From CALZJC01 sp041574955 (GTDB lineage Bacteria > Acidobacteriota > Thermoanaerobaculia > Multivoradales > JAHEKO01): a DNA stretch of 23,892 bases. This document shows, piece after piece, positions 8,005 to 15,951 of the stretch (positions within the stretch are counted from its first letter, which is position 1; the number at the start of each line of letters is the position of its first letter). The translations under genes and the position numbers were made by a program. A model generated the notes under the pieces. The model worked only from the letters and a program-made list of their open reading frames with translations. It was not told where the DNA came from and ran no database searches. Location of the stretch: the NCBI GenBank assembly GCA_041574955.1, contig JBFGNS010000059.1, positions 1 to 23,892 of the forward strand, given 5' to 3'.

Positions 8005-9084
8005 ATGAAGGTTCGCGGCTTGGTTCTGGTAGTCCTGGCCGTGGCGGCCGCGCCCGCCATCGGTGCCGAGGCTCCGGCCGCGCCGGCCGAGCGCCCCGAC
8101 TGGTGGAACATCCCCTACCCGCAGCCGTTCGACGCCGCCGGGCTCGACACCGAGCTCGGTTTCCTCAGCGTCGAGGGCAACCGGTTCGTGGACGAGCGGG
8201 GCGAGACGGTGGTGCTCCAGGGGATCAGCTTCTCCGACCCCGACAAGCTGGAGCGCGCCGGCCGCTGGCAGAAAAGCCACTTCGAGGAGGCGCGGCGCTG
8301 GGGCGCCGAGCTGGTTCGGCTGCCGGTCCACCCGGTGGCCTGGAGAGGGCGCGGCAAGGCGGGCTACCTTGAGCTGCTGGACCAGGCGGTGGTGTGGGCG
8401 AGCGAGACCGGGCTCTACCTGATGATCGACTGGCACACCATCGGCAACCTCAGGACCGGCCTGTTCCAGCACCCGATGTACGACACCACCCGCCAGGAGA
8501 CGCTCGAGTTCTGGCGCACCATCGCCGCCCGCTACCGCGAGGTGCCGGCGGTCGCCTTCTACGAGCTGTTCAACGAGCCGACCACCTACCACGGCCAGCT
8601 CGGCAGGGCCGACTGGGCCGAGTGGAAGGAGCTCAACGAGGAGCTGATCGGCATCATCTTCGCCCACGACCGGACCGTCATCCCGCTGGTCGCCGGCTTC
8701 GACTGGGCCTACGACCTCCGGCCGGTGGCCGAGGCGCCGATCGAGGCCGAGGGTATCGGCTACGTCTCCCACCCCTACCCGCAGAAGGTGCCGCCGCCGT
8801 GGCGCGAGAAGTGGGAGCGCGACTTCGGCTTCGTCGCCGACCGCTACCCGGTGTTCGTCACCGAGTTCGGTTTCGCGCCCGAGGGCGCCCGCGGCGCCCA
8901 CGTGCCGGTGATCGCCGGCGAGGAGTACGGCGAGGCGATCCTCGACTACCTGGCCGCGAAGGGCATCTCGTGGGCCGCCTGGTGCTTCGACCCCGACTGG
9001 AGCCCGCACCTGATCTCGGATTGGCAGTACACGCCGACCGTCGCCGGCGCCTTCTTCCGCCGCGCCCTGACCGGCGGCGACTAG
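8005..9084 (+). CDS. Secreted GH5-like (cellulase family, clan GH-A) glycoside hydrolase
   Basis: A 359-aa protein with a Sec signal peptide (residues 1 to about 21, hydrophobic core LVLVVLAVAAAPAIGA) and then a single (beta/alpha)8 barrel. GH5 landmarks occur in order: VVLQGISF (beta-1), GAELVRLPVH (beta-2), LYLMIDWH (beta-3), YELFNEP with acid/base Glu191 (beta-4), SHPYPQ (residues 255-260, beta-6), FVTEFGF with nucleophile Glu287 (beta-7), and SWAAWCFDPDW (beta-8). No carbohydrate-binding module is seen. It should hydrolyse a beta-glucan or beta-mannan outside the cytoplasm; the subfamily cannot be told. AAGGAG six bases upstream supports the ATG. The TAG stop overlaps by four bases the stop of the convergent oxidoreductase. 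Confidence 0.88.
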   Translation: MKVRGLVLVVLAVAAAPAIGAEAPAAPAERPDWWNIPYPQPFDAAGLDTELGFLSVEGNRFVDERGETVVLQGISFSDPDKLERAGRWQKSHFEEARRWGAELVRLPVHPVAWRGRGKAGYLELLDQAVVWASETGLYLMIDWHTIGNLRTGLFQHPMYDTTRQETLEFWRTIAARYREVPAVAFYELFNEPTTYHGQLGRADWAEWKELNEELIGIIFAHDRTVIPLVAGFDWAYDLRPVAEAPIEAEGIGYVSHPYPQKVPPPWREKWERDFGFVADRYPVFVTEFGFAPEGARGAHVPVIAGEEYGEAILDYLAAKGISWAAWCFDPDWSPHLISDWQYTPTVAGAFFRRALTGGD

Positions 9085-10217
9085 ACCCGCTCCCACCGCC
9101 GGCTGGCGGCGGAGCGCTCCCAGGCGTCGAGCACCCGCTGGTTGCGGACGCCGTCCTCGAAGGTGGGCCAGGTCGGGCGGCCTTCGGCGATGGCGACCAG
9201 CAGGTCGTGGACGGTGTGGATGAAAGTGTGCTCGTAGCCGATGATGTGACCCGGCGGCCACCAGCTCTCGATGTAGGGGTGGGCGCCCGGCTCGGTGACC
9301 AGGATGCGGCGGAAGCCGCGCCGATCGGCGGGCGCCGACTCCTGGTAGAGCTCGAGCTCGTTCATCCGCTCGAGGTCGAACGCCAGGCTGCCCTCGCTGC
9401 CGTTGACCTCGAAGCGGTTGAAGTTCTTGCGCCCGAGGGCCAGCCGGGTGCCCTCGATAGTGCCCATGGCGCCGCCCTCGAACCGCACCAGGGCGGTGGC
9501 GGCGTCGTCGACCGTCACCCGGCCCTTCCGGCTGGGGTCGTCGGGCAGCGGCCGCTCCTCGACGAAGGTCGCGAGGTCGCCCGACACCTCGGCGATCTCG
9601 CCCACCAGGAAGCGGGCCAGGTCGAGCGAGTGAGAGGCGATGTCGCCGAGCGCGCCCGAGCCGGCCTTCTCCTTGCGGAACCGCCACAGGAGCGGCAGCG
9701 CCGGGTCGACCACCCAGTCCTGCAGGTAGGTGCCGCGGTAGTGGTAGATCTCGCCCAGCTCTCCGGCCTCGATCAGCCGCTGGGCCAGCATCACCGCCGG
9801 GATGCGGCGGTAGTTGTGGCAGATCATGTGGACGACGCCGGCGCGCTCGACCGCCGCCAGCATCGCTTCCGCCTCCGCCAGCGTGTTGGCCAACGGCTTT
9901 TCGCACAGGATGTGCTTGCCGGCCTCGGCGGCGGCGAGCGCGATCTCGGCGTGGCTGTCGCCCGGCGTCGAGACGTCGACCAGGTCGATGTCGTCGCGCG
10001 CCACCACCTCGCGCCAGTCGGTCGCCGTCTGCTCCCAGCCGAGCGTGGCGGCCGCCTCGCCGACCGCGGCGGCGTCCCGGCCGCACAGCACCTTCATGCG
10101 CGGCACCAGCGGCGGCGCCATGAACCGTCCGACCTGGCGGTAGGCGTTGCTGTGGGCGCGGCCCATGAACTTGTAGCCGATGAGGGCGACGTTGATCTCT
10201 CCGTTCGAGGTAGGCAC
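9081..10217 (-). CDS. Gfo/Idh/MocA-family NAD(P)-dependent oxidoreductase
   Basis: A 378-aa protein without a signal peptide, hence cytoplasmic. The N-terminal Rossmann fold carries the variant glycine motif GYKFMG (14-19), followed by the family hallmark CEKPLA with Lys107. The C-terminal alpha/beta domain has GDIASHSLD (191-199), with His196 at the usual catalytic position. Members oxidise or reduce sugar hydroxyls, including C3 of glycosides. Downstream of a secreted DUF1080 protein (48-base gap, same strand) it plausibly reduces, or generates, a 3-keto sugar; the direction cannot be told. The GTG at 10217 is preceded by AGGAGG with 8-base spacing. It converges on the GH5-like gene with a shared CTAG. 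Confidence 0.92.
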   Translation of the reverse strand: MPTSNGEINVALIGYKFMGRAHSNAYRQVGRFMAPPLVPRMKVLCGRDAAAVGEAAATLGWEQTATDWREVVARDDIDLVDVSTPGDSHAEIALAAAEAGKHILCEKPLANTLAEAEAMLAAVERAGVVHMICHNYRRIPAVMLAQRLIEAGELGEIYHYRGTYLQDWVVDPALPLLWRFRKEKAGSGALGDIASHSLDLARFLVGEIAEVSGDLATFVEERPLPDDPSRKGRVTVDDAATALVRFEGGAMGTIEGTRLALGRKNFNRFEVNGSEGSLAFDLERMNELELYQESAPADRRGFRRILVTEPGAHPYIESWWPPGHIIGYEHTFIHTVHDLLVAIAEGRPTWPTFEDGVRNQRVLDAWERSAASRRWERV

Positions 10218-10265
10218 GTTGGGGACCTCCTGGCCGGGCAGCGGCCGGTCGGGCGGGACTCGAAT

Positions 10266-11033
10266 TCAGGGCTCGTCGAGCACCAGCAGCTCCACCCGCC
10301 GGAACTCCACCGGGTGGCTCTCGGCCTGGAGCGAGATGGTGCCGGCGGCGAGCGGCGTGCCGTCGTCGAGCTGCGGCCGGGTGTAGGCGAGGACCGTGCG
10401 GCCGCCGACCCGGTGGCGGATCGACTCGTGGCCCAGCACCTCGACCTCTACCGTGACCCACTGGTCGCCGTCGAAGGTGGGCGCCGTCGACTCGATGCAG
10501 TGGCGCTCCTCCAGCCGGCCGTCGACGACGGCGTGGGTGCCGGGGGTGCAGAGGTTGGCGGTCGGCCGCGGCCCGCTGCCGTCGCCGCCCAGGAACTGGA
10601 CCTCGATCGACACCGGGAACTGCTGGTCGCGCTCCATGCTCTCGACCGTCTGGCCGTGGATCATGACGCCGCTGTTGCGGTACCCCCACTCGGGTCCGCC
10701 GGGGCACTGCTCGCCGACGAACCGGTACTCGACCCGCAACCGGTAGCGCGAGAAGGTCTGGTGGTGGAACAGGTGGCCGAACCGCCCGCCGAACTCCCCG
10801 TAGCCGGAGCAGTCCGCCCTGAGCACGCCGTCCCCGACCCGGAAGGTGCCGGCGAAGTTGTCGCCCGCCTCGTGGCCGGCGATCTTGACCGTCCAGCCTT
10901 CGAGGTCGCGACCGTTGAACAGCTCGAGCCACTCCTCGGCGGTGGCGGCTGGCGAGAGCGCCAGCAGGGCGGTGGTCAACACCGCCGTCACCCGCGCCCG
11001 CGCACCGGCGGTCGGAACGCGGGAGGCCAGCAT
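10266..11033 (-). CDS. Secreted DUF1080 / 3-keto-disaccharide hydrolase-fold protein
   Basis: A 255-aa protein with an N-terminal Sec signal (residues about 12-32, VTAVLTTALLALSPAATA) and one concanavalin-like beta-sandwich. DUF1080 (PF06439) marks are ELFNGRDLEGW (37-47), YRNSGVMIHG (118-127), SIEVQFLGG (142-150), the CTPGTHAV loop (162-169), HCIEST, and the terminal strand ISLQAESHPVEFRRVEL. Members of this family have been assigned hydrolysis of the glycosidic bond of 3-keto-glycosides; that activity is inferred here. The ATG at 11033 gives a normal signal peptide; a GTG at 11084 would add 17 arginine-rich residues that look like leader. It is first in a two-gene unit with the Gfo/Idh/MocA gene. 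Confidence 0.88.
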   Translation of the reverse strand: MLASRVPTAGARARVTAVLTTALLALSPAATAEEWLELFNGRDLEGWTVKIAGHEAGDNFAGTFRVGDGVLRADCSGYGEFGGRFGHLFHHQTFSRYRLRVEYRFVGEQCPGGPEWGYRNSGVMIHGQTVESMERDQQFPVSIEVQFLGGDGSGPRPTANLCTPGTHAVVDGRLEERHCIESTAPTFDGDQWVTVEVEVLGHESIRHRVGGRTVLAYTRPQLDDGTPLAAGTISLQAESHPVEFRRVELLVLDEP

Positions 11034-11072
11034 GGACGTTCGGCGGAGCAAGGCTGGACGGCGGCTCGGGCG

Positions 11073-11102
11073 ATCGTACGGCACGGCCTCGCGCCGCGTA
11101 AA
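11073..11102 (-). promoter_or_regulatory. Candidate promoter of the DUF1080-oxidoreductase unit
   Basis: On the minus strand TTTACG (11102-11097) and TACGAT (11078-11073) are separated by 18 bases, and transcription would begin about 30 bases before the ATG at 11033. It lies in the 167-base gap between divergent units, next to a plus-strand candidate. This is a pattern match only. Confidence 0.35.
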
Positions 11103-11119
11103 GGGAGCCCGCCGCGGCG

Positions 11120-11128
11120 TGTTACGAT
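11120..11128 (+). promoter_or_regulatory. Candidate extended -10 promoter of the dehydrogenase operon
   Basis: TGTTACGAT is an extended -10 (TGn plus TACGAT) about 70 bases before the TTG start at 11201. No good -35 is seen, which is common for extended -10 promoters. The TACGAT is repeated on the other strand 45 bases away, so the two divergent units may be controlled together. Confidence 0.35.
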
Positions 11129-11200
11129 CCGCCGGTCAGCGAGTCGACAGAGGCGGCCCCGGCCGCGTCACCAGAGAGTCCCAGCACAAGGGGGTTGCGG

Positions 11201-11797
11201 TTGCCGGTGACCCGACGACAGGTCCTGCAGGGTGTGGCGGTTCTGCTCGGAGGGGCTGTCTCCTCCTCGGTGGTGTCGGCGGTTCTCGGCTGCAGCCGGC
11301 GGCGGGAAGCCGCGGCCGTGTGGCAGCCGCGCACCCTGACCGCCGAGCAGGATCGGCAGGTGACCGCCCTCGCCGAGCTGATCGTGCCCGCCACCGACAC
11401 TCCGGGCGCGGCCGAGGCCGGCGTCAACCAGTTCATCGACCTGTTGCTCACCGACTGGCTCGACGCCGAGGAGCGCGACAGCTTCCTGGCCGGTCTGGCC
11501 GAGCTCGACGCCGCCAGCCGCGAGCGGTTCGGGCGGTCGTTCCCGGAGCTGTCGAGCAGCGAGCAGTTCGAGCTGGCGGCGCCGCTCGACGCCGCCGCCG
11601 CCGAGCTGCGGCGGCGCGCCGCCGAAACCGGCGAGGAGATCGACGAGCTGCCGTTCTTCGGCCGGATGAAGGAGTGGACGCTGGTGGGTTACTACACCTC
11701 GGAGATCGGCATGACCCGGGAGCTCCAGTTCCTGCGCGTCGCCGGCTCCTACCACGGCTGCCTGCCGCTGGCCGAGGTCGGCAGGAGCTGGGCATGA
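11201..11797 (+). CDS. Gluconate 2-dehydrogenase subunit 3-family protein (small subunit of a membrane/periplasmic sugar dehydrogenase), Tat signal
   Basis: About 198 aa. The N-terminus has a twin-arginine motif (TRRQVLQG) followed by a hydrophobic stretch, so Tat export is expected. A cysteine in VLGCSRRR could be a lipid anchor but the lipobox is imperfect. The body fits PF13618: LAELIVPATDTPGAAEAGV followed by a Trp/Asp-rich helix, and a C-terminal GYYTSEIGMTRELQFLRVAGSY. These subunits pair with GMC flavoproteins and help export them, as in LacC of the Caulobacter glucoside 3-dehydrogenase LacABC. TTG at 11201 has AAGGGGG six bases upstream; TTG at 11195 abuts the ribosome site and is less likely. 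Its TGA overlaps the ATG of the GMC gene (ATGA, 11794-11797), so the two are translationally coupled. Confidence 0.86.
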   Translation: MPVTRRQVLQGVAVLLGGAVSSSVVSAVLGCSRRREAAAVWQPRTLTAEQDRQVTALAELIVPATDTPGAAEAGVNQFIDLLLTDWLDAEERDSFLAGLAELDAASRERFGRSFPELSSSEQFELAAPLDAAAAELRRRAAETGEEIDELPFFGRMKEWTLVGYYTSEIGMTRELQFLRVAGSYHGCLPLAEVGRSWA

Positions 11798-13485
11798 GCC
11801 GCTCCCGGCCGTTCGATGCCATCGTCGTCGGCTCCGGCATCACCGGCGGCTGGGCCGCCAAGGAGCTGACCGAGGCCGGGCTCGAGACCCTGCTGGTCGA
11901 GCGCGGCCGCCCGGTCGAGCACGGCAAGGACTACGTCGGCGAGCACATGGCGGACTGGGAGCTGCCGTACCGCGGCTGGGGCGACCGGCGGCTGTACGAG
12001 CGCGACTACCCGGTGCAGAGCCAGTGCTACGCGTTCGGCGAGGACACCCGGCACTTCTTCGTCAACGACAGCCGGCACCCCTACGCCCACGACGAGGACA
12101 AGCCGTTCTCCTGGATCCGCGGCTACCATCTCGGCGGCCGCTCGCTGATGTGGGCGCGGCAGTGCTACCGCTGGAGCGACCTCGACTTCGAGGCCAACGC
12201 GCGCGACGGCTTCGGCAGCGACTGGCCGATCCGCTACGCCGACCTGGCACCCTGGTACGACCACGTCGAGCGGTTCGCCGGCATCAGCGGCCAGGCCGAG
12301 GGCCTGCCGCAGCTGCCCGACGGCAGCTTCCTGCCGCCGATGGAGATGAACTGCGTCGAGCGCGCGGTGCGCGAGCGGATCGGCCAGGCGTTCCCCGGGC
12401 GGGTGATGACCATCGGCCGCTGCGCGGTGCTCACCCAGCCGCACGGCGGGCGCGCCGCCTGCCACCACTGCGGCCCCTGCCACCGCGGCTGCTCGACCGG
12501 CTCGTACTTCTCCAGCCTGAGCTCCACCCTGCCGGCGGCGATGGCCACCGGCAACCTGACGGTGCGCACCCACTCGATCGTCCACAGCGTGATCTACGAC
12601 GAGCAGCGCGACCGGGCCGTCGGCGTGCGGGTGATCGACGCCCAGAGCAAGCGGCCGATCGAGCTGTTCGGCCGGCTCATCTTCCTGTGCGCCTCGACCC
12701 TCGGCTCGACGCAGATCCTGCTCAACTCGAAGAGCGCGCGGTTCCCGGAAGGGTTGGCCAACTCGAGCGGCGCGCTCGGCCACTACCTGATGGACCACAC
12801 CTTCCAGGCCGGCGCCTCGGCGCTGATGCCGGGCTTCGAGGACGACTACTACTTCGGCTACCGGCCGAACGGCGTCTACCTGGCGCGCTTCCGCAACCTC
12901 GACGGGCGGCAGCACCCCGACTTCCTGCGCGGCTACGCCTTCCAGGGCGGCGCCTGGCGGGAGAGCTGGGACAGGGGGACGAGGATGGCGTCGCTCGGCG
13001 CCGAGCTCAAGCAGGCGCTGCGCGAGCCCGGTCCCTGGCGGATGGCTTTCGGCGGCTTCGGCGAGTGCCTGCCGCGCTACGAGAACCATGTCGACCTGGA
13101 CCCGGAGAAGGTGGACGAGTGGGGCATCCCGGTGTTGCGCGTCCACTGCACCTGGAGCGACAACGAGGACGCCATCCGGCGGGACATCCAGGTGACCGCC
13201 GCCGAGATGCTCGAGGCGTCCGGCGGGCGCGACATCGTCACCTGGGACAACGAGGCGCCGCCGGGGCTGGCCATCCACGAGATGGGCACCGCCCGCATGG
13301 GGCGCGATCCGAAGAGCTCGGTGCTCAACGGCTGGTGCCAGGCCCACGACGTGCCCAACCTGTTCGTCACCGACGGCGCCGCGATGGCCTCCTCGGCTTG
13401 CCAGAACCCGTCGATCACCTACATGGCGCTGACCGCGCGGGCGTGCAGCCACGCGGTGGCGGAGATGAAACGCGGCAACCTCTAG
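11794..13485 (+). CDS. GMC-family FAD-dependent oxidoreductase, glucoside 3-dehydrogenase-like catalytic subunit
   Basis: A 563-aa flavoprotein. The FAD-binding motif is GSGITG (13-18), followed by the GMC segment HLGGRSLMWARQ (112-123). Catalytic His495 is in IHEMGTARMG and Asn538 in CQNPSITYMALTARA. Four cysteines at 223, 226, 229 and 233 (CHHCGPCHRGC) match the Cys-rich insertion seen in FAD-dependent glucose and glucoside 3-dehydrogenases, where it is assigned to an Fe-S cluster that passes electrons on. There is no signal peptide of its own, so it would be carried out with the Tat-tagged subunit encoded just upstream. The expected reaction is oxidation of a sugar or glycoside, probably at C3. 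No cytochrome c partner (LacB type) is encoded next to it. AGGAG six bases upstream supports the ATG. Confidence 0.92.
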   Translation: MSRSRPFDAIVVGSGITGGWAAKELTEAGLETLLVERGRPVEHGKDYVGEHMADWELPYRGWGDRRLYERDYPVQSQCYAFGEDTRHFFVNDSRHPYAHDEDKPFSWIRGYHLGGRSLMWARQCYRWSDLDFEANARDGFGSDWPIRYADLAPWYDHVERFAGISGQAEGLPQLPDGSFLPPMEMNCVERAVRERIGQAFPGRVMTIGRCAVLTQPHGGRAACHHCGPCHRGCSTGSYFSSLSSTLPAAMATGNLTVRTHSIVHSVIYDEQRDRAVGVRVIDAQSKRPIELFGRLIFLCASTLGSTQILLNSKSARFPEGLANSSGALGHYLMDHTFQAGASALMPGFEDDYYFGYRPNGVYLARFRNLDGRQHPDFLRGYAFQGGAWRESWDRGTRMASLGAELKQALREPGPWRMAFGGFGECLPRYENHVDLDPEKVDEWGIPVLRVHCTWSDNEDAIRRDIQVTAAEMLEASGGRDIVTWDNEAPPGLAIHEMGTARMGRDPKSSVLNGWCQAHDVPNLFVTDGAAMASSACQNPSITYMALTARACSHAVAEMKRGNL

Positions 13486-13510
13486 CCCGCCGGAGAGCCA
13501 GGAGAGAGAG

Positions 13511-14362
13511 ATGATGGATCGCAGGTCGTTCGTCAAGGTGGCCGCCGGAGCGGCGCTCGGGGGCGCGCTCGGGCTCGACCGCCGAACGCCCACATGGGCG
13601 GCGGAGGCCGCCGGCACGAGGAAGCTGGAAAGAGTCGGGCTCCAGCTGTACACGGTGCGGTCGCTGATGGAGAAGGACTTCGAGGGGACGTTGGCGGCGG
13701 TGGCCGACGTGGGCTACGACGAGGTGGAGTTCGCCGGCTACTTCGGCCGCTCTCCGCAAGAGGTGCGTGAGGTGCTGGCGGAGGTGGGGCTGGCGGCGCC
13801 GGCCGCCCATATCCCGCTCGCCGCTTTCGAGCAGGATCTGGAGCGGATCCTCGAGGCCGCCGCCACCGCGGGGCATCGCATACTCGTCTGTCCCTGGCTC
13901 GACCCGCAGGACCGGACGCTGGCGCGCTACCGCGAGCTCGCCGGCTTCTGGAACGAGGTGGGCGCCACCTGCCGCGAGGCCGGGATGCGCTTCGGCTATC
14001 ACAACCACGATTTCGAGTTCGAGCCGATCGACGGTGTCATTCCGATGGATCTGCTGCTCGAGGAGACCGACCCCGAGCTGGTGGAGTTCGAGCTCGACCT
14101 GTTCTGGATCACCAAGGGTGGGCACGATCCGCTGCGCTACTTCGAGCGCTACCCCGGCCGCTTCACGCTGTGCCACGTCAAGGACATGGCCGAGGGCGAG
14201 GCGATGGTCGAGGTGGGCCGGGGGCGGATCGACTTCGCGGCCATCTTCGCCCGCTCCGAGCAGGCCGGCCTCGAGCACTACTTCGTCGAGCACGACCAGC
14301 CGGCGGACCCGCTGGCCTCGATCACCGCCAGCCACGACTATCTGGCGGCGCTGAGGTTCTAG
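13511..14362 (+). CDS. Tat-exported sugar phosphate isomerase/epimerase-like TIM barrel (AP_endonuc_2 fold)
   Basis: A 283-aa protein. MMDRRSFVKVAAGAALGG is a clear twin-arginine signal, with cleavage near residue 31, so the enzyme acts outside the cytoplasm. The barrel has VGLQLYTVRS, EVEFAGY with Glu73, YHNHDFEFE (163-171), ELDLFWITKGG with Asp196, CHVKDM (221-226), RGRIDF and FVEHDQ with Glu260: the Glu/Asp/His/Glu metal-site pattern of xylose-isomerase-like barrels. Relatives act as isomerases, epimerases and dehydratases, and some as 3-keto-glycoside lyases or C-glycoside deglycosidases. In this operon, cleavage or isomerisation of an oxidised sugar is the reasonable inference. The ATG at 13511 follows AGGAG by six bases; it starts 25 bases after the GMC stop. 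Confidence 0.88.
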   Translation: MMDRRSFVKVAAGAALGGALGLDRRTPTWAAEAAGTRKLERVGLQLYTVRSLMEKDFEGTLAAVADVGYDEVEFAGYFGRSPQEVREVLAEVGLAAPAAHIPLAAFEQDLERILEAAATAGHRILVCPWLDPQDRTLARYRELAGFWNEVGATCREAGMRFGYHNHDFEFEPIDGVIPMDLLLEETDPELVEFELDLFWITKGGHDPLRYFERYPGRFTLCHVKDMAEGEAMVEVGRGRIDFAAIFARSEQAGLEHYFVEHDQPADPLASITASHDYLAALRF

Positions 14363-14452
14363 GCCCTGGCCGGCCCGACGCGCAGCGCCGCCGGCTGCCG
14401 CCGGCCACCGAGCGGAGCGGCGCCACGGCGGTCCGCCGCCTGGCTGCTGCCG

Positions 14453-15925
14453 GTGGCGCTGGCCGGGGGATCGGCGGCCGGCTCCGCGGCGACGGCCGGA
14501 TCGCAGGCCGCGCCGCTCGGACTGTTCGAGGCGGCGGCGGACCTCGGCGAGCCCGGCCGCGCCGGCGCGGCGAGCTGGGACCCGACCTCCGGGCGGTACG
14601 TGCTGGAGAGCGGGAGCGGCGCACTGCAGCTGGCCTGGCGGCGGCTCGACGGCGACTTCATCCTGCGTGCCGAGGTGCAGCTCGCCGCCGCCGGCCCGCA
14701 CCGCAGGGCCGGCTGGACGGTGCGCGCCGGCCTCGAGCCCGACGCCGCGCGCGTCGACGCCGCGCTGCACGGCGACGGGCGGGCGGCGCTCCACTACCGG
14801 TCGGCGGCCGGCGCCGGCACCCGGGAGCTGCGCTCGCCGCTGGCCGGCCCGGACGTCGTCCAGCTCGAGCGCCGCGGCACGACCTGGGCGGTGTCGGTGG
14901 CGCGCTTCGGCGAGCCGTTCGCGCCGCCGGTCGAGCTCGAGCTGGAGCTGGGCGGCGAGGTGGTGGCGGGGCTGTTCGTCTCGGCGCACGACTCAGAGCC
15001 GGGGGCGCGGGCGGAGTTCCGCAACGTGCGGATGGTGGCGCCGGCCGGCGACGACCTGGTGCCGTACCGCGACTACCTCGGCAGCCGCCTCGAGATCCTC
15101 GACGTCGACAGCGGCGAGCGGCAGGTGGTGCTCGAGGTGGACGACTCGCTGCAGGCGCCCAACTGGACGCCCGACGGCGAGGCGCTGGTCTACAACCGCA
15201 ACGGGCGGCTCTACCGGTTCGACCTGGCCGGCCGCCGCTCGAGCCCGATCGACACCGGCTTCGCCGACCGCAACAACAACGACCACGTGCTGTCGTTCGA
15301 CGGCCAGACGCTGGGCATCAGCCACCACACCGCCGAGCACGACGGGCGGTCGATCGTCTACGTGCTGCCGGCGGCCGGCGGCACGCCGCGCCAGGTGACG
15401 CCGCGCGGTCCGTCTTACCTGCACGGCTTCTCCCCCGACGGCCGCTACCTGGTCTACACCGCCGAGCGGGACGGCGACTACGACATCTACCGCATCCCGG
15501 TCGCCGGCGGCGAGGAGGTCCGGCTGACCGCCGCGCCGGGCCTCGACGACGGCTCGGAGTACTCGCCCGACGGTCGGCACATCTACTTCAACTCGGTGCG
15601 CGGCGGCACGATGCAGATCTGGCGCATGCGGGCCGACGGCAGCGAGCCGCGCCAGCTCACCGACGACCGCTTCAACAACTGGTTCCCGCACGTCTCGCCG
15701 GACGGGCGGTGGGTGGTGTTCCTGTCCTACGGCCCGGAGGTCGCTCCGGGCGACCACCCGTTCTACAAGCAGGTGACCCTCAGGCTGATGCCGGCCGAGG
15801 GCGGCGAGCCGCGGGTGGTGGCCTACCTGTACGGCGGCCAGGGCACCATCAACGTGCCCTCCTGGGCGCCCGATTCGAGAAGGCTGGCGTTCGTCAGCAA
15901 CAGCGGACGGCTGGGCGGCCGGTGA
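14453..15925 (+). CDS. Secreted beta-sandwich plus TolB-like (PD40) beta-propeller protein; start uncertain
   Basis: 490 residues from the GTG at 14453. The first ~190 residues form a concanavalin/DUF1349-like beta-sandwich (GDFILRAEVQL, GWTVRAGL, ARAEFRNVRMV). The rest is a propeller of WD40-like/PD40 repeats: PNWTPDGEALVYNRNGRLY, GFSPDGRYLVYTAERDGDYDIY, EYSPDGRHIYFNS, HVSPDGRWVVFLS and SWAPDSRRLAFVSN. It probably binds glycans or proteins in the periplasm; no catalytic residues are recognised. The GTG falls inside what should be the hydrophobic core of a signal peptide (RRSAAWLLPVALAGG). The frame continues upstream without ATG, GTG or TTG back to the previous gene's TAG at 14360. CTG at 14366, nine bases after a GAGG, is the best alternative and would give a proper signal. 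Function in the operon is unknown. Confidence 0.78.
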   Translation: MALAGGSAAGSAATAGSQAAPLGLFEAAADLGEPGRAGAASWDPTSGRYVLESGSGALQLAWRRLDGDFILRAEVQLAAAGPHRRAGWTVRAGLEPDAARVDAALHGDGRAALHYRSAAGAGTRELRSPLAGPDVVQLERRGTTWAVSVARFGEPFAPPVELELELGGEVVAGLFVSAHDSEPGARAEFRNVRMVAPAGDDLVPYRDYLGSRLEILDVDSGERQVVLEVDDSLQAPNWTPDGEALVYNRNGRLYRFDLAGRRSSPIDTGFADRNNNDHVLSFDGQTLGISHHTAEHDGRSIVYVLPAAGGTPRQVTPRGPSYLHGFSPDGRYLVYTAERDGDYDIYRIPVAGGEEVRLTAAPGLDDGSEYSPDGRHIYFNSVRGGTMQIWRMRADGSEPRQLTDDRFNNWFPHVSPDGRWVVFLSYGPEVAPGDHPFYKQVTLRLMPAEGGEPRVVAYLYGGQGTINVPSWAPDSRRLAFVSNSGRLGGR

Positions 15926-15951
15926 GCCGACCGGACAACGAGGAGGCGCAG

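Noticed and set aside
7882..10932. Minus-strand frame of about 1016 codons spanning GH5, Gfo and DUF1080 genes
   Set aside because: It overlaps three well-supported genes in other frames and is Arg/Pro-rich with no domain.
12460..12492. CXXCH in the GMC protein as a cytochrome c heme site
   Set aside because: It lies inside the four-Cys pattern of FAD-dependent sugar dehydrogenases, and nothing else of a cytochrome domain is present; kept only as a question for cofactor analysis.
11749..13653. 634-codon minus-strand open frame antisense to the GMC gene
   Set aside because: No recognisable motif; the plus strand has the FAD motif and catalytic His/Asn. Long antisense frames are expected at this GC content.
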